The notes: generated by a model from the letters alone, not told the origin. A DNA stretch of 64,000 bases from Mycolicibacter kumamotonensis (GCF_002086285.1 NZ_MVHU01000001.1:277307-341306); one strand, 5' to 3'; shown: positions 19,316 through 30,514, numbered from the stretch's first letter. Numbers and translations: made by a program.

Positions 19316-20003
19316 GATTCCTCCGTCTCGTCATCATCGACAACGTCGATGTTCTCCTTGTCTCGGCCGGGTACTCCCGCCAGAGACGACGACCGTACCC
19401 ACGCCGTCTGACGAAATCTAACCCCACCCCCGCTTTCCGGCTACAAATGCCCAGCGTGCGGTGGCTGCACAGGGGAGCCAGGCCGGGGTCGCGCCTCGGG
19501 CCGGAGGCCAAAACCATGTTCTACCTGCGTGTTTGCTGCGACGGGGTGGGCGTGACGGCGTACTCGGCGCAGCCCTCGGGCGCCCCGGCGGGCCGGTGGG
19601 CGCCGCTCAGCATTGAATTCGCACCTCACGGCGTGTCGGGCGTGTCGGACCGGGCACAACTACGCGCCGTAGTAGCCAATGTCCATCGTGCGGGCGCGGT
19701 CCCGGCGCCTCAGCTACCCCCAAACCGCAGCCGGCCGCACGACGGCCATCCGGCGTCGGGGGCCGGGGTCAGCACGGGATGCGCGGTGCCGCCGGGCGCC
19801 GATCGGGGTGCGCCCACCGCACGGTCACTCGGCTACCACGAGGCCCACATCCGCGGCGCAGCCCGCGCTGTGAATCCGGTGAGGAAGATCGTATCTCTTG
19901 CTGCCCGTTGGTATTTCACAGCCGTCGCGGATTGCGTTGTCAGCCTCTTCGAGGGTTGCTCCGGTTAGGTCGAGGCAGCGAAAATCTCAAGGGGGTCGGT
20001 CTC
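19316..20003. other. Gene-poor spacer between mihF and the small secreted protein gene
   Basis: About 690 bp hold no gene I can support. An open frame at 19447-19968 on the plus strand encodes an arginine- and proline-rich sequence without recognisable domains. The opposite-strand frames look like composition artefacts. The region should contain the mihF promoter on the minus strand and the promoter of the 20004 gene on the plus strand; GGGGG at 19991-19995 is the ribosome-site region of that gene. In M. tuberculosis a PE/PPE pair lies between pyrF and mihF, and nothing like it is visible here. Confidence 0.6.
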
Positions 20004-20240
20004 ATGAACATCGGGCGCATCCTGGTGGCCGCGGTGCTGTCGGCAAGCGTCGCGATGGGCGGCCTTGTCGGTACGGCAGCCGGCGTGGCGAACGCGGCGA
20101 CCGGCTTCGCCACCACCAAAGAGACCCCGACTCCGCAGCCGATTCCGGGCGTGACGCTCGATCACCACGACCGGAAGAAGCTCGAGAAGTACCTCAAGAA
20201 GCACCCCGAGATCGCCGTGCCCAGCCCGGGCGCGCCCTAG
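20004..20240 (+). CDS. Small secreted protein of unknown function
   Basis: This 78-residue protein has a clear signal peptide: MNIGRILVAAVLSASVAMG, then GLVGTAAGVANA with a likely cleavage after ANA around residue 31. The mature part is only about 47 residues. It is rich in Pro and Lys (KETPTPQPIPGVTLDHHDRKKLEKYLKKHPEIAVPSP). No cysteine follows the signal, so it is not a lipoprotein. The ribosome site AAGGGGG precedes the ATG. It converges on pyrF with a hairpin between. I do not recognise a family. Confidence 0.72.
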   Translation: MNIGRILVAAVLSASVAMGGLVGTAAGVANAATGFATTKETPTPQPIPGVTLDHHDRKKLEKYLKKHPEIAVPSPGAP

Positions 20241-20252
20241 CACCTGATGCGC

Positions 20253-20285
20253 AGCGGCGGGTCACCGTATCGGTGGCCCGTCGCT
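20253..20285. terminator. Hairpin between convergent genes
   Basis: Two 15-base arms (20253-20267 and 20271-20285) pair at 13 of 15 positions around a TAT loop. The two mismatches fall where G-U wobble is possible in RNA. It lies between the stops of the small secreted gene (20240) and pyrF (20304), a fitting place for a bidirectional terminator. No U-tract follows. Confidence 0.55.
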
Positions 20286-20303
20286 GGATTCTCCGCGGTC
20301 CGC

Positions 20304-21122
20304 TTACCCGCCCAGATTGGCCACGGCGTCGCGTAACCGCTCGGCCGCGTCACGCAGCCCCCCGACGCCCGGGCCGGCCCGCAGCACCTCGCGGGAGACC
20401 GCGGGCAGCAGCGTCCCCTGGGCGGCCCCACCGAGTCCGGCAAGGTCCTCCGGGCGTCCGCCCTGCGCCCCGATGCCCGGCACCAGCACGGGGCCCCCCA
20501 GGGCGCTCAGATCGGGCACCTCGCGCAGCGTGGCACCGACCACCACCCCGATCGAGCCGGGTTGGCCGCCTGCCGCCCGGTTGGCCGCAGCGGCCGCGTC
20601 GACGATCGACTGCGCAACAGTGCCGCCGCCCGCCCGGGCGCACTGCACGCTTGCCCCCTCCGGGTTGGAGGTGGCTGCCAGAACGAAGACGCCGCGCTGA
20701 TGGGCGGCGGCGGTGTCGAGCAGCGGCTGCAGCGATCCGAAGCCCAGATACGGCGAGGCCGTCACCGCGTCGGCGGCCAGCGGTGACTCGCCGGCCCAGG
20801 CCGCCGCGTAGGCGGCCATCGTTGAGCCGATATCCCCGCGCTTGGCGTCGGCCAGCACCAGCACGCCGGCCTCACGCAGCGCCGCGATGGTGCGCTCCAG
20901 CACCGCGTAGCCGGCTGAGCCGTACGACTCGAAGAACGCCACCTGCGGCTTGACGACGGCGAACCCGGTGAACGCCTCGACGCACCTCTCGCTGAAGGCC
21001 GCCAGGCCGTCCGGTGTCGACGGCAGTCCCCAGGCGCTCAGCAGTTCGGGGTGTGGGTCGATGCCCAGGCACAGCGGCCCGCGGGTCGCTATCGCCTCGG
21101 CCAGCCGGGTCCCGAAACTCAC
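20304..21122 (-). CDS. pyrF: Orotidine 5'-phosphate decarboxylase
   Basis: This 272-residue enzyme converts OMP to UMP, the last step of de novo UMP synthesis. It is the type 2 (actinobacterial) form. [19 protein letters not shown] is the N-terminal active-site strand. The catalytic K/D block is [20 protein letters not shown] (DAKRGDI). PGIGAQGG near the C-terminus binds phosphate. The GTG start at 21122 overlaps the carB stop by one base (TAGTG), giving near-perfect coupling and the standard length of about 274. The longer upstream frame is carB antisense noise. It ends the pyrimidine operon. Confidence 0.96.
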   Translation of the reverse strand: MSFGTRLAEAIATRGPLCLGIDPHPELLSAWGLPSTPDGLAAFSERCVEAFTGFAVVKPQVAFFESYGSAGYAVLERTIAALREAGVLVLADAKRGDIGSTMAAYAAAWAGESPLAADAVTASPYLGFGSLQPLLDTAAAHQRGVFVLAATSNPEGASVQCARAGGGTVAQSIVDAAAAANRAAGGQPGSIGVVVGATLREVPDLSALGGPVLVPGIGAQGGRPEDLAGLGGAAQGTLLPAVSREVLRAGPGVGGLRDAAERLRDAVANLGG

Positions 21123-24100
21123 TAGTGCCCGCCGAGCGTGCTGTGCAACTCCTGCAGGGAGCGCACCCCGATATCGCCTCGGATGCCGGCCTCGATGCCC
21201 TGCACCGCCGCGGCCGCACCCTGGACGGTGGTCACACACGGGATGTTCACGCTCACCGCGGCCGCGCGGATCTCGTAGCCGTCCACCCGCGGGCCGGAGT
21301 TGCCGTACGGGGTGTTGATCACCAGGTCCACCTCACCGGCCCGGATCACATCCACCGCAGACGGCAGCGGCTTGTCTTCACCGGCTTCCTCGAAGTGTTT
21401 GCGCACCACTTCGCAGGGAATGCCGTTGCGGCGCAGCATTTCGGCGGTGCCCTCGGTAGCCAGGACCCGAAAGCCCAAGTCCGCCAGTCGTTTGACCGGG
21501 AACACCAGCGAACGCTTGTCGTGGTTGGCCACCGACACGAAAACCGTGCCATCGGCGGGCAGTGAGCCGTACGCGGATGTCTGGCTCTTGGCGAACGCGG
21601 TGCCGAAGTCACGGTCGATGCCCATCACCTCACCGGTGGATTTCATCTCCGGGCCGAGCAGCGAGTCGATGCCGGACCCGTCCGAACGGCGGAAGCGGTG
21701 GAAGGGCAGCACCGCCTCCTTGACCGCGATCGGAGCGTGCGGGCCGACGGTGGCGCCGTCGCCGGAGGCCGCCAGCAGGCCCTCGGCCCGCAGCCCGGCG
21801 ATGGTGGCGCCGAGCATGACCCGCGCGCAGGCCTTGGCCAGCGGAACGGCGGTGGCCTTGGACACGAACGGTACCGTCCGGCTGGCTCGCGGATTGGCCT
21901 CCAGCACATAGAGCACGTCGTCCTTGAGGGCGAACTGCACGTTGAGCAGCCCCACCACCCCGACACCGTGGGCGATGGCCTCGGTAGCGCGACGCACCTT
22001 CTCGATATCGCTGCGGCCCAGTGTCACCGGCGGCAGGGCGCACGCCGAGTCGCCGGAGTGGATACCGGCCTCCTCGATGTGTTCCATGATCCCGCCGATG
22101 TAGACCTCGGTGCCGTCGCACAGGGCGTCGACGTCGATCTCGATGGCGTCCTCCAGGAACCGGTCGACCAGCACCGGATGCTCCGGCGACAACAGCGCCG
22201 CCCGGGTGATGTAGTCGCGCAACGTTTCCTCGTCATAGACGATCTCCATGCCGCGCCCGCCGAGCACATACGACGGCCGGACCAGGACCGGGTAGCCGAT
22301 GTCGGCGGCGATCCGCCGAGCCTGCTCGAAGGTGGTCGCCGTACCGTATCGCGGCGCCGGCAGCCCGGCGCTGGTCAGCACATCGCCGAACGCGCCGCGG
22401 TCCTCGGCCAGATCGATGGCCTCCGGGCTGGTTCCGACGATGGGAACCCCGGCGTCGGCCAGCCGCTGGGCCAGCCGCAGCGGTGTCTGCCCGCCCAGTT
22501 GCACGATGACCCCGACCACCCCGGGGCCACCCTGACCGGACTGCTGCTCGGCGTAGTACACCTCCAGCACGTCCTCGAACGTCAACGGTTCGAAGTAGAG
22601 CCGGTCGGCGGTGTCGTAGTCGGTGGACACCGTCTCGGGGTTGCAGTTGACCATCACGGTCTCGAACCCGGCCTGGCTCAAGGTGATCGCGGCGTGCACA
22701 CAGCTGTAGTCGAACTCGATGCCCTGGCCGATCCGGTTCGGTCCGGAGCCCAGGATGAGCACTTTGGGTTTCGTGTTCTGGGGGGCCACCTCTGTTTCGG
22801 CGGCCGGGTCGAGCTCGAAAGTGCTGTAGTGGTACGGCGTTTTGGATTCGAACTCCGCCGCGCAGGTATCGACGGTCTTGAAGACCGGGTGGATCCCCAA
22901 TCGCGTTCGCAACAGCCGTACACCGTCCTCACCGGCCAGTTCCGGCCGCAGTGCGGCGATCTGATGATCTGACAGGCCGCTGTATTTGCAGCGGCGCAGC
23001 AGATCCGCGTCGAGCACCGGGGTGTCGATGACCTCGGCGCGCAGCGCCACCAGGCCGTTGATCTGCTCGACGAACCACGGGTCCACCCCGGACGCCTCGG
23101 CGACCTGCTCGACGCTCGCGCCCAGTCGCAGCGCCAGTTCGATGTCGTAGAGGCGGCCCTCGGTGGGCACCCGCAGCCGCGCCAAGACGTCGTCGGCGGT
23201 GCCGTCCGGGTCGGGTTGGGTCCAGAACCCGGCACGATCGGTCTCCAGCGACCGCATCACCTTGCCCAAGGATTCGATGAAGTTGCGGCCCAACGACATC
23301 GCTTCGCCGACCGACTTCATCGTGGTGGTCAGTCGCGGGTCGGCGCCGGGAAACTTCTCGAACGCGAAGCGCGGCGCCTTGACCACGACGTAGTCCAGTG
23401 CCGGTTCGAAGCAGGCCGGGGTCTGTTTGGTGATGTCGTTGAGGATCTCGTCGAGGGTGTAGCCGATCGCGAGTTTGGCGGCGATCTTGGCGATCGGGAA
23501 GCCGGTGGCCTTCGACGCCAGCGCACTGGATCGCGAGACCCGCGGGTTCATCTCGATCACGATGAGCCGGCCGTCTTTGGGGTTCACCGCGAACTGGATG
23601 TTGCAGCCGCCGGTGTCCACCCCGACCTCGCGCAGGATCGCGATGCCCAGGTCACGCATCCGCTGGTATTCGCGGTCGGTCAGCGTCATCGCCGGGGCGA
23701 CGGTCACCGAGTCGCCGGTGTGCACGCCCATCGGGTCGACGTTCTCGATCGAGCAGACCACCACGACGTTGTCATTGCCGTCGCGCATCAGCTCGAGCTC
23801 GTATTCCTTCCAGCCGTAGATGGATTCCTCGATCAGTACGTTGGCCGTCGGGGAGGCCGCCAGCCCGTCGCCGGCCATCCGTTCCACCTCGTCGAGGCTG
23901 GCCGCCAGCCCGGAACCCAGGCCGCCCATCGTGAAAGACGGGCGCACCACCACCGGCAGCCCGAGTTCGGCGACGGTCTCCTCGACCTCGGCCATGGTGT
24001 AGCAGACCCGGGAACGGGCCGATTCGCCGCCGACGCGGGCCACGATGTCTTTGAACTGCTGGCGGTCCTCACCGCGCTGGATAGCCTCGAAGTCGGCGCC

Positions 24101-24463
24101 GATCAGCTCGACGCCGTAGCGCTCCAGCACCCCGTGCTCGTGCAGCGCGACCGCGGTGTTCAGCGCCGTCTGCCCGCCCAGGGTGGCCAGCAGGGCGTCG
24201 ACCTTGTTGCCCCGCTCGGCCTGCTGGGCGAGCACCTTCTCGACGAACTCCCAGGTGATGGGCTCGACGTAGGTGTGGTCGGCGTACTCGGGGTCGGTCA
24301 TGATGGTCGCCGGATTGGAGTTGACCAGGCTCACCTGCAGACCCTCGGCCTTGAGCACTCGGCAGGCCTGGGTGCCGGAGTAGTCGAACTCGCAGGCCTG
24401 ACCGATCACGATCGGCCCGGAGCCGATCACCAGCACGTGGTTCAGGTCGGCGCGGCGCGGCAT
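21122..24463 (-). CDS. carB: Carbamoyl-phosphate synthase large subunit
   Basis: This 1113-residue subunit makes carbamoyl phosphate for pyrimidine and arginine synthesis, using ammonia channelled from CarA. Two homologous ATP-grasp halves are visible. The first starts [33 protein letters not shown] and the second [29 protein letters not shown]. Both carry [27 protein letters not shown] blocks and NPRxSR motifs. The C-terminal allosteric domain ([33 protein letters not shown]) ends with the segment that binds effectors. The ATG at 24463 gives the expected length; the upstream frame (24544) enters the repeat-containing spacer. It is coupled to pyrF. Confidence 0.97.
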   Translation of the reverse strand: MPRRADLNHVLVIGSGPIVIGQACEFDYSGTQACRVLKAEGLQVSLVNSNPATIMTDPEYADHTYVEPITWEFVEKVLAQQAERGNKVDALLATLGGQTALNTAVALHEHGVLERYGVELIGADFEAIQRGEDRQQFKDIVARVGGESARSRVCYTMAEVEETVAELGLPVVVRPSFTMGGLGSGLAASLDEVERMAGDGLAASPTANVLIEESIYGWKEYELELMRDGNDNVVVVCSIENVDPMGVHTGDSVTVAPAMTLTDREYQRMRDLGIAILREVGVDTGGCNIQFAVNPKDGRLIVIEMNPRVSRSSALASKATGFPIAKIAAKLAIGYTLDEILNDITKQTPACFEPALDYVVVKAPRFAFEKFPGADPRLTTTMKSVGEAMSLGRNFIESLGKVMRSLETDRAGFWTQPDPDGTADDVLARLRVPTEGRLYDIELALRLGASVEQVAEASGVDPWFVEQINGLVALRAEVIDTPVLDADLLRRCKYSGLSDHQIAALRPELAGEDGVRLLRTRLGIHPVFKTVDTCAAEFESKTPYHYSTFELDPAAETEVAPQNTKPKVLILGSGPNRIGQGIEFDYSCVHAAITLSQAGFETVMVNCNPETVSTDYDTADRLYFEPLTFEDVLEVYYAEQQSGQGGPGVVGVIVQLGGQTPLRLAQRLADAGVPIVGTSPEAIDLAEDRGAFGDVLTSAGLPAPRYGTATTFEQARRIAADIGYPVLVRPSYVLGGRGMEIVYDEETLRDYITRAALLSPEHPVLVDRFLEDAIEIDVDALCDGTEVYIGGIMEHIEEAGIHSGDSACALPPVTLGRSDIEKVRRATEAIAHGVGVVGLLNVQFALKDDVLYVLEANPRASRTVPFVSKATAVPLAKACARVMLGATIAGLRAEGLLAASGDGATVGPHAPIAVKEAVLPFHRFRRSDGSGIDSLLGPEMKSTGEVMGIDRDFGTAFAKSQTSAYGSLPADGTVFVSVANHDKRSLVFPVKRLADLGFRVLATEGTAEMLRRNGIPCEVVRKHFEEAGEDKPLPSAVDVIRAGEVDLVINTPYGNSGPRVDGYEIRAAAVSVNIPCVTTVQGAAAAVQGIEAGIRGDIGVRSLQELHSTLGGH

Positions 24464-24572
24464 TACGCGCCGCCGTTCTTGCCGCGAGCGTTCTTGCCGC
24501 GAGCGTGCGTGTTTGCACGCGGACACGCCGTGTGTGGCGTACAACTGCGCACGCTCGCCGGAGATGAGTTCA
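24464..24572. repeat. carA-carB spacer with direct and inverted repeats
   Basis: This 109-bp spacer is the only sizeable gap inside an otherwise overlapping operon. On the plus strand TTCTTGCCGCGAGCG occurs twice in tandem around 24476-24505. An 11-bp inverted repeat pairs 24499-24509 (GCGAGCGTGCG) with 24548-24558. A smaller one, ACGCC at 24525-24529 with GGCGT at 24536-24540, lies inside. The structure could act as a transcript-processing or attenuation element, or be a small interspersed repeat inserted between the genes. Confidence 0.6.
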
Positions 24573-25700
24573 CTACTTCTCCCCTGCCATCAGGTCGACG
24601 AACTGGTCGAAAAGGTATTCCGCATCGTGCGGTCCGGCCGCGGCTTCGGGGTGGTATTGCACCGAGAACGCCCGGCCGTCGGCGAGCTTGACCCCCTCGA
24701 CCACCCCGTCGTTGGCGCAGGTGTGGCTGACCACCGCCGGGCCGAAGTCGGTGTCGAAACGCTGCCCGGCCTCGCCCTCCAAGGCGAAGCCGTGGTTCTG
24801 CGCGGTCACCGCCACCTTGCCGGTCGCGTGGTCGATCACCGGGATGTTGATTCCGCGGTGGCCGAACACCATCTTGTAGGTGTTCAAACCCAGCGCCCGG
24901 CCCAGAATCTGGTTGCCGAAACAGATGCCGAACAGCGGGATCCCGGCACCGAGCACCTCGCGTGTCACCGCGACGATGTGGTCGGCGGTGGCCGGGTCGC
25001 CGGGACCGTTGGACAAGAACACCCCGTCGGGCTTGAGTTCCGCGATCCGGTCGAAGTCCACCGACGACGGAAGCACATGGCTGCGGATCCCGCGCCGGGC
25101 GAAATTGCGCGGCGTGTTGGTCTTGATGCCCAGATCCAGTGCGGCGACGGTGAATCGGTGCGCGCCGCCAGGTTCCACCACGTACTCGCTGTCGGTGCTG
25201 ACCTGCCCGGCGAGGTCGGCACCGAGCATCGAGGGCTGCTCACGGACCCGGTTCACCAACTCCTCAGGCGCTGCCAGCGCCTCACCGGAGAACACGCCGG
25301 CCTTCATCGAGCCGTGGTTGCGCAGGTGGCGCACCACGGTGCGGGTGTCCACACCGGCCACCCCGACGATGCCCTGGCGCACCAGTTCGTCGTCCAGACT
25401 CCCGCTGGCACGCCAATTCGAGGCCCGCGGCGACGGATCGCGCACCACGTAGCCGGCCACCCAGATCCGTTCGTCGCGGCTCTCGCCGTCCTCGCGGTTC
25501 CAGCCGGTGTTGCCGATCTGCGGCGCGGTGGCGACCACGATCTGCCGGTGGTAGCTGGGGTCGGTTAACGTCTCCTGATATCCGGACATGCCGGTGGAGA
25601 ACACCGCCTCACCCAGGCTCTGTCCCACGGCCCCGAACGGCCTTCCGGTGAAGATCCGGCCGTCCTCGAGGACCAGGGCCGCCGCCCCCGGGTTGCTCAT
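24573..25700 (-). CDS. carA: Carbamoyl-phosphate synthase small (glutaminase) subunit
   Basis: This 375-residue subunit hydrolyses glutamine and passes ammonia to CarB. The N-terminal domain begins [44 protein letters not shown]. The C-terminal class I amidotransferase contains [12 protein letters not shown] and the nucleophile elbow [18 protein letters not shown] (Cys). Histidine and glutamate follow in [15 protein letters not shown]. The ATG at 25700 overlaps the stop of the preceding membrane protein gene as ATGA (25697-25700). carB follows after the 109-bp repeat spacer. Confidence 0.97.
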   Translation of the reverse strand: MSNPGAAALVLEDGRIFTGRPFGAVGQSLGEAVFSTGMSGYQETLTDPSYHRQIVVATAPQIGNTGWNREDGESRDERIWVAGYVVRDPSPRASNWRASGSLDDELVRQGIVGVAGVDTRTVVRHLRNHGSMKAGVFSGEALAAPEELVNRVREQPSMLGADLAGQVSTDSEYVVEPGGAHRFTVAALDLGIKTNTPRNFARRGIRSHVLPSSVDFDRIAELKPDGVFLSNGPGDPATADHIVAVTREVLGAGIPLFGICFGNQILGRALGLNTYKMVFGHRGINIPVIDHATGKVAVTAQNHGFALEGEAGQRFDTDFGPAVVSHTCANDGVVEGVKLADGRAFSVQYHPEAAAGPHDAEYLFDQFVDLMAGEK

Positions 25701-26266
25701 TGGTCATCCTCCAAGTTGCTCCGCTGCTGGGCATCGCCCGGTGCGGCATCGTCGCCGGCGCCCAGCCAGCGGGTGTGGTCGGAACGATCGTCGGCGCGGA
25801 AGCCGGTGTCGATCTCGGTGCCCGACGGCAGTCGCCAGCGAATAGCCAGCACGCCGTCGTTGGGTCGGGTGGGTAACGAAGGGATGGTCCGGCCCGCGAT
25901 GCCGCGTTCGGTGCGGACCGCCCGAACCGAGTCGTGAGGGATCCAGATCGGCTGGGCGCCGCTGCGCTGCACCATGATTCCCTCCGGGTAACGGGTCAGC
26001 ACCGCCTTCGTGCGATAACCGAGGTCACCCACCACCACCCGGTCGTTCCACTTCGGCGCCAGTGTGCAGCCCAGATACAGGCCGCGGGTGGGTGCGACGG
26101 TGGGCGGGCCCACGGTGTCGGGCACCGACGGCAGCGTGCCGATCAGCGTTTCCTGCAGCTGACCGCGATGCCGCCAGCCGCGCATCATCAACCGGATCAG
26201 CCAGGCGATCAGCACCACCAGCACGAACGCGAAGATCAGTGACGCCACCATCGTGGGCGTGTTCAT
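25697..26266 (-). CDS. Membrane-anchored protein in the pyr operon (Rv1382-like)
   Basis: This 189-residue protein has one N-terminal transmembrane helix ([26 protein letters not shown]) and a soluble domain that is probably cytoplasmic. The soluble part resembles a PH-like beta barrel: [63 protein letters not shown]. tuberculosis has a protein of the same kind (Rv1382) in the same operon position, but its function is not known to me. It is coupled on both sides by ATGA overlaps, with pyrC upstream and carA downstream. Confidence 0.85.
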   Translation of the reverse strand: MNTPTMVASLIFAFVLVVLIAWLIRLMMRGWRHRGQLQETLIGTLPSVPDTVGPPTVAPTRGLYLGCTLAPKWNDRVVVGDLGYRTKAVLTRYPEGIMVQRSGAQPIWIPHDSVRAVRTERGIAGRTIPSLPTRPNDGVLAIRWRLPSGTEIDTGFRADDRSDHTRWLGAGDDAAPGDAQQRSNLEDDQ

Positions 26267-27552
26267 GCCGGACTCTTCCCGTCACGGGCGGTCACCCGGC
26301 CGCGCAGCAGCGTCGCGGTGACGGTTGCCGGCAGGGTCATCGCCTCGAAGGGGGTGTTGGCCGACCGGCTGGCCAGCTGCTCCCCGGTCACCATCCAGCT
26401 CCCTTGCGGGTCCACCACCGTCAGGTTGGCCGGTTCGCCCACCTCCAGCGGCCGGCCCTGATCGGGCAGGCCGACGATCTCCGCGGGCCGCTCGCTCATC
26501 ACCCGGGCCACGTCGCGCCACGTCAGCAGGCCGGGCTCGACCATGGTGGCCACCACCACCGACAGGGCGGTCTGCAGCCCGAGCATCCCGGGCCGGGCGG
26601 CAGCGAACTCGCAGGCCTTCTCGTGCTCGGCGTGCGGCGCGTGGTCGGTGGCCACACAGTCGATGACACCGTCGGCCAGCGCCCGGCGCAGCGCGGCGGC
26701 GTCTGCGGCCTCGCGCAGCGGCGGGTTGACCCGGTTGCGCCCGTCGTAGTCGGCCAGCCGGCTGTCATCGAGCATCAGGTGATGCGGCGTGACCTCGGCG
26801 GTCACCGAGATCCCTTGCGCCTTAGCCCATTTGAGGATCTCCACGGTTCCGGCAGTGGACGCGTGGCAGATGTGCAGGCGGGCGCCGGCGTCGCGGGCCA
26901 GCAAGGCGTCACGGGCCACGATCGACTCCTCGGCGACGCGCGGCCAGCCCGCCAGTCCCAGCCGGGCGGCGGTGGGCCCCTCGTGGGCGACCGAGCCCAC
27001 GGTCAGCCGGGGTTCCTCGGCATGCTGGGCGATCAGCACCCCCAGGCCGGTGGCGTACTCCAGCGCGCGGCGCATCACCAATGGATCGGCGACGCACACA
27101 CCGTCATCGGAGAACATCCGTACCGCCGCGGCGCCGGAGGCCATCATGCCCATCTCGGTCAGCTGCGTCCCGCCGAGCCCGACGGTGACGGCGCCGACCG
27201 GGTGCACGTCGACCAGGCCGACCTGCTGACCGCGATGCCAGACATGGTCGGTGACCACCGGGGAGTCGGCGACCGGCGTGGTGTTGGCCATCGCGAACAC
27301 CGCCGTGTAGCCACCGAGAGCCGCTGCAGCAGAGCCGGTTTCGATGTCCTCGGTGTATTCGCGGCCCGGTTCGCGCAGATGGGTGTGCAGGTCCACGAAG
27401 CCGGGCAGCAGCACCTGACCGGGCGCATCGATCACGACATCGGCGTCGCGCGCACCCACGTCGCCGATCTCGGCGATCTGGCCGTCCGCGACCAGCACGT
27501 CGACGCGATCGCCCTCGCCGTAGCACCGCACCCCGCGGATCAGCACACTCAT
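26263..27552 (-). CDS. pyrC: Dihydroorotase
   Basis: This 429-residue class I dihydroorotase cyclises carbamoyl aspartate to dihydroorotate. The metal-binding motif is [27 protein letters not shown] (HxH plus R). Further metal and substrate ligands lie in [22 protein letters not shown] (NPPLR) and [14 protein letters not shown] (DHAPH, catalytic Asp). It is homologous to Rv1381 by position and motif. ATGA overlaps join it to pyrB upstream (27549-27552) and to the membrane protein gene downstream (26263-26266). Confidence 0.97.
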   Translation of the reverse strand: MSVLIRGVRCYGEGDRVDVLVADGQIAEIGDVGARDADVVIDAPGQVLLPGFVDLHTHLREPGREYTEDIETGSAAAALGGYTAVFAMANTTPVADSPVVTDHVWHRGQQVGLVDVHPVGAVTVGLGGTQLTEMGMMASGAAAVRMFSDDGVCVADPLVMRRALEYATGLGVLIAQHAEEPRLTVGSVAHEGPTAARLGLAGWPRVAEESIVARDALLARDAGARLHICHASTAGTVEILKWAKAQGISVTAEVTPHHLMLDDSRLADYDGRNRVNPPLREAADAAALRRALADGVIDCVATDHAPHAEHEKACEFAAARPGMLGLQTALSVVVATMVEPGLLTWRDVARVMSERPAEIVGLPDQGRPLEVGEPANLTVVDPQGSWMVTGEQLASRSANTPFEAMTLPATVTATLLRGRVTARDGKSPA

Positions 27553-28508
27553 GACAGCTCCTCCGACCCGGCGGACTCGTTGCCCACCAGCAGATGGAAC
27601 AGCACCGCCATCCGCACGTGCACGCCGTTGGAAACCTGTTGCAGCACAGCGGATTGCGAGGAATCGGCAACCGACGAGGCGATCTCCATGCCGCGCAGCA
27701 TCGGTCCGGGGTGCAGCACCACCGCGTCGTCGGCCAGCATCGCCCGGCGTTTCTCCGAGAGTCCGTAACGCACCGAGTACTCCCGCGCCGACGGGAAGAA
27801 GCCACCGGTCATCCGCTCGGCCTGCACCCGCAGCATCAGCACCGCGTCGGCGGCGGGCAACTCGGCGTCGAAGTCATAGCTGACGGTCACCGGCCAGTCG
27901 GCCACCCCGACCGGCAACAGGGTCGGCGGCGCCACCAGCACCACCTCGGCGCCCAGCGTGGCCAGCAGTTGCACGTTCGAGCGGGCCACCCGGCTGTGCA
28001 CGATGTCGCCGACGATCACCACGCGGCGGCCCTCGATACCGCCGAGCCGCTGGCGCAGGGTCAACGCGTCCAGCAGGGCCTGGGTCGGGTGCTCGTGGGT
28101 GCCGTCGCCGGCGTTGATCACCGACGGGCCGGCCTCCTCGGCCGCGGTCCATTCGGCGAGCAGGTGCGCCGCGCCCGAGGACGGGTGGCGGATGATCAGC
28201 GCGTCGGCGCCGGCGGCGCGCAGAGTCAGCGCCGTGTCGCGCAGCGACTCCCCTTTGTTCACCGAGGATCCCGACGCCGATACGTTGACCACGTCGGCGC
28301 TCATCCACTTGCCGGCCACCTCGAACGAGACGCGGGTGCGGGTGGAGTTCTCGTAGAACATGGTGATCACGGTGCGTCCGCGCAGGGTGGGCAGCTTCTT
28401 GACCTCGCGTCCGAGCAACGCCTGGGCGAACCGGTCGGCGTCGTCGAGGATCGCGGTGGCCTCATCGCGGGTCAGGTCGCCGGCCGCGAGCAGGTGCCTG
28501 GCGGTCAT
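27549..28508 (-). CDS. pyrB: Aspartate carbamoyltransferase catalytic subunit
   Basis: This 319-residue enzyme condenses carbamoyl phosphate with aspartate, the committed pyrimidine step. The carbamoyl-phosphate site is [42 protein letters not shown] (STRTR). [19 protein letters not shown] is the second signature. The aspartate loop is in [14 protein letters not shown]. No PyrI regulatory subunit is nearby, as is normal in actinobacteria. It starts within pyrR as an ATGA overlap (28505-28508). Confidence 0.97.
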   Translation of the reverse strand: MTARHLLAAGDLTRDEATAILDDADRFAQALLGREVKKLPTLRGRTVITMFYENSTRTRVSFEVAGKWMSADVVNVSASGSSVNKGESLRDTALTLRAAGADALIIRHPSSGAAHLLAEWTAAEEAGPSVINAGDGTHEHPTQALLDALTLRQRLGGIEGRRVVIVGDIVHSRVARSNVQLLATLGAEVVLVAPPTLLPVGVADWPVTVSYDFDAELPAADAVLMLRVQAERMTGGFFPSAREYSVRYGLSEKRRAMLADDAVVLHPGPMLRGMEIASSVADSSQSAVLQQVSNGVHVRMAVLFHLLVGNESAGSEELS

Positions 28509-29077
28509 CGGGTGATCACCACCGCGTCGCGGCCGTCGTGTTCGGCCAGCAGCACGTGCACGCTCTCCCCGCGTGCGGTCGGCACGTTCTTGCCGACGTA
28601 GTCGGCGCGCACCGGCAGTTCGCGGTGGCCACGGTCGACCAGCACTGCCAGTTGCACGATCCGGGGCCGGCCCTGATCACGCAGCGCATCCAGGGCGGCC
28701 CGGACCGAGCGGCCGGCATAGAGCACGTCATCGACCAGGATCACCAGCGCGTCGTCGATGCCGCCGGCCGGAATGGAAGTGGATTCCAGGGGCCGCGGCG
28801 GCTGGCGCATCAGGTCGTCGCGGTACAGGGTGATGTCCAGGGCGCCGTGGCCGACCTCGACCCCGCAGAATTCGCGGATCTTGGCGGCCAAGCGGTCGGC
28901 CAGGGTCACCCCGCGGGTCGGAATGCCCAATAGCACCACACGCGGAGCGTCGGGATCGTCGGTGCCGTCGAGAGCGGTCTTCTCGATGATCTGGTGCGCG
29001 ATTCGAGAGATCGTGCGACCCACGTCCGCCGAGGACATCAATTCCCGGTCGGTGCTGGAATTACCGGCAGCGCCCAT
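28505..29077 (-). CDS. pyrR: PyrR, pyrimidine operon RNA-binding regulator / uracil phosphoribosyltransferase
   Basis: This 190-residue protein binds pyr mRNA in a UMP-dependent manner and often has UPRTase activity. The PRPP-binding loop is [41 protein letters not shown] and DITLYRDDL are other PyrR blocks. The ATG at 29077 has AAGGAGGT 13 nt upstream, a long spacing, and the leader holds a candidate PyrR-binding loop at 29101-29116. Known mycobacterial PyrR acts by blocking translation, which would suit that arrangement. The frame extends to 29314 but is not coding there. It is the first gene of the seven-gene pyrimidine operon. Confidence 0.95.
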   Translation of the reverse strand: MGAAGNSSTDRELMSSADVGRTISRIAHQIIEKTALDGTDDPDAPRVVLLGIPTRGVTLADRLAAKIREFCGVEVGHGALDITLYRDDLMRQPPRPLESTSIPAGGIDDALVILVDDVLYAGRSVRAALDALRDQGRPRIVQLAVLVDRGHRELPVRADYVGKNVPTARGESVHVLLAEHDGRDAVVITR

Positions 29078-29100
29078 GCGAAACCGCAGGACCTCCTTCT

Positions 29101-29116
29101 CCGCCTCGCGGGACGG
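29101..29116 (-). promoter_or_regulatory. Candidate PyrR-binding RNA loop in the pyrR leader
   Basis: The minus-strand transcript reads CCGTCCCGCGAGGCGG. Inside it, CGUCCCGCGAGGCG matches the PyrR consensus ARUCCNGNGAGGYU at every position except the two outer ones. There the consensus A-U pair is replaced by a C-G pair, which keeps the stem. It lies 2 nt upstream of the Shine-Dalgarno sequence AAGGAGGT (29091-29098). Binding of UMP-PyrR would plausibly occlude the ribosome site. The consensus is known from Bacillus and reported for mycobacteria; binding here is inferred. Confidence 0.72.
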
Positions 29117-29289
29117 ATCGTTAAAGGATGTCGAACTGCTCGGCAGCCTAGCATCGGCCGGCGGGATGGCGGAAATGGCCGGTCGGCCCGGCCACGCCGG
29201 GCGCACCCGCTGCCACGCGCCGAGACGACCGCCGCCATGGTCTATCGGCTGGTCCAGGGCCCAGGGGCGCGATTCGTTAGCCTGAGCGG

Positions 29290-30492
29290 GTGAATCTCGA
29301 CCGGAACCAGGCATCCATCCGGGAGGCCTGCGACGCCGGCCTGCTCGCCGGCGCGGTGACCGTCGTCTGGCAGCGCGGGAAGATCCTGCAGGTCAACGAG
29401 ATCGGTTACCGCGATGTGGGGGCCGGCCTTCCGATGACCCGCGACACGGTGTTCCGGATCGCCTCGATGACCAAGCCGATCACCGTCGCCGCCGCCATGG
29501 CCCTGGTCGATGAGGGCCGGCTGGCACTGAGCGACCCGATCGCCCGCTGGCTGCCGGAGTTCGCCGCGCCCAGCGTGCTGGTCGACCCGGCCGGGCCGCT
29601 GGATCGGACCACTGCGGCCCGGCGCGCACTCACCATCGAAGACCTGATGACACACCGCTGCGGGATCGGCTACGGATTCTCGGTGCCCGGCCCGATCGCG
29701 CGGGAGTATCAGCGGCTGCCGTTCGGGCGCGGCCCGGACGCCTGGCTGGAAGCGTTGGCGGCGCTGCCGCTGGTGGATCAGCCCGGCGAGCGGGTGACCT
29801 ACGGGCACGGCATCGACGTGCTGGGCGTGGTGCTGTCCCGGATCGAGGGTAAGCCGCTGCCGCAGGTGCTCGACGAGCGGATCCTGGGACCGCTGGGGAT
29901 GACCGACACCGGGTTCTTCATCTCCCCTGAACTCCGCGGGCGCAGCGCCACCATGTACCGCCTCGACGGCAATGAGCTGCGCGACGATGCGATGGGGCCG
30001 ATGCCGATCACCATGCCGGCGTTTCCCAACGCAGGGGGCGGGCTGATGTCCACCGCCGACGACTACCTGGCGTTCGCCCGGATGTTGTTGGCGGACGGCG
30101 AGTTCGACGGCACCCGGGTGATCTCGCCGGAATCGGTGCGAGCGATGCGCGACGACCGGCTCACCGAACCCCAGAAACGGCACCGATTCCTGGGGGCCCC
30201 GTTCTGGGTCGGCCGCGGATTCGGGCTCAACCTGTCGGTGGTGACCGACCCGGCGAAATCCCAGCCTCTGTTCGGGCCCGGCGGGACGGGAACGTTCAGC
30301 TGGCCGGGCGCCTACGGCACCTGGTGGCAGGCCGATCCGGCCGCAGACCTGATCCTGCTCTACCTGATCCAGAACGCGCCGACCCTGTCCACCGAGTCGG
30401 CCGCGGCCATCGCGGGTAACACCTCGGTCGCCAAACTGATGGTCGCGCAACCGAAGTTCGTGCGCCGGACCTACGCGGCACTGGGGTTATAG
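29290..30492 (+). CDS. Serine hydrolase, class C beta-lactamase/esterase fold
   Basis: This 400-residue penicillin-binding-protein-like hydrolase carries the nucleophile motif [22 protein letters not shown] (SxxK). A second motif tyrosine lies in [21 protein letters not shown], where YGH replaces the usual YxN. The third-motif region is [18 protein letters not shown]. The lack of a signal peptide and this YxH-type motif favour a family VIII esterase (LipL-like) over a true beta-lactamase. The start is GTG at 29290. It is divergent from pyrR, with 212 bp between starts. Its substrate is unknown. Confidence 0.85.
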   Translation: MNLDRNQASIREACDAGLLAGAVTVVWQRGKILQVNEIGYRDVGAGLPMTRDTVFRIASMTKPITVAAAMALVDEGRLALSDPIARWLPEFAAPSVLVDPAGPLDRTTAARRALTIEDLMTHRCGIGYGFSVPGPIAREYQRLPFGRGPDAWLEALAALPLVDQPGERVTYGHGIDVLGVVLSRIEGKPLPQVLDERILGPLGMTDTGFFISPELRGRSATMYRLDGNELRDDAMGPMPITMPAFPNAGGGLMSTADDYLAFARMLLADGEFDGTRVISPESVRAMRDDRLTEPQKRHRFLGAPFWVGRGFGLNLSVVTDPAKSQPLFGPGGTGTFSWPGAYGTWWQADPAADLILLYLIQNAPTLSTESAAAIAGNTSVAKLMVAQPKFVRRTYAALGL

Positions 30493-30514
30493 CGCGCACG
30501 GACGAACACGCTGA

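Noticed and set aside
19447..19968. Plus-strand open frame of 173 codons upstream of the small secreted gene
   Set aside because: Composition is Arg/Pro/Ala-rich, no domain or ribosome site is visible, and no conserved-looking segment stands out. I treat it as non-coding.
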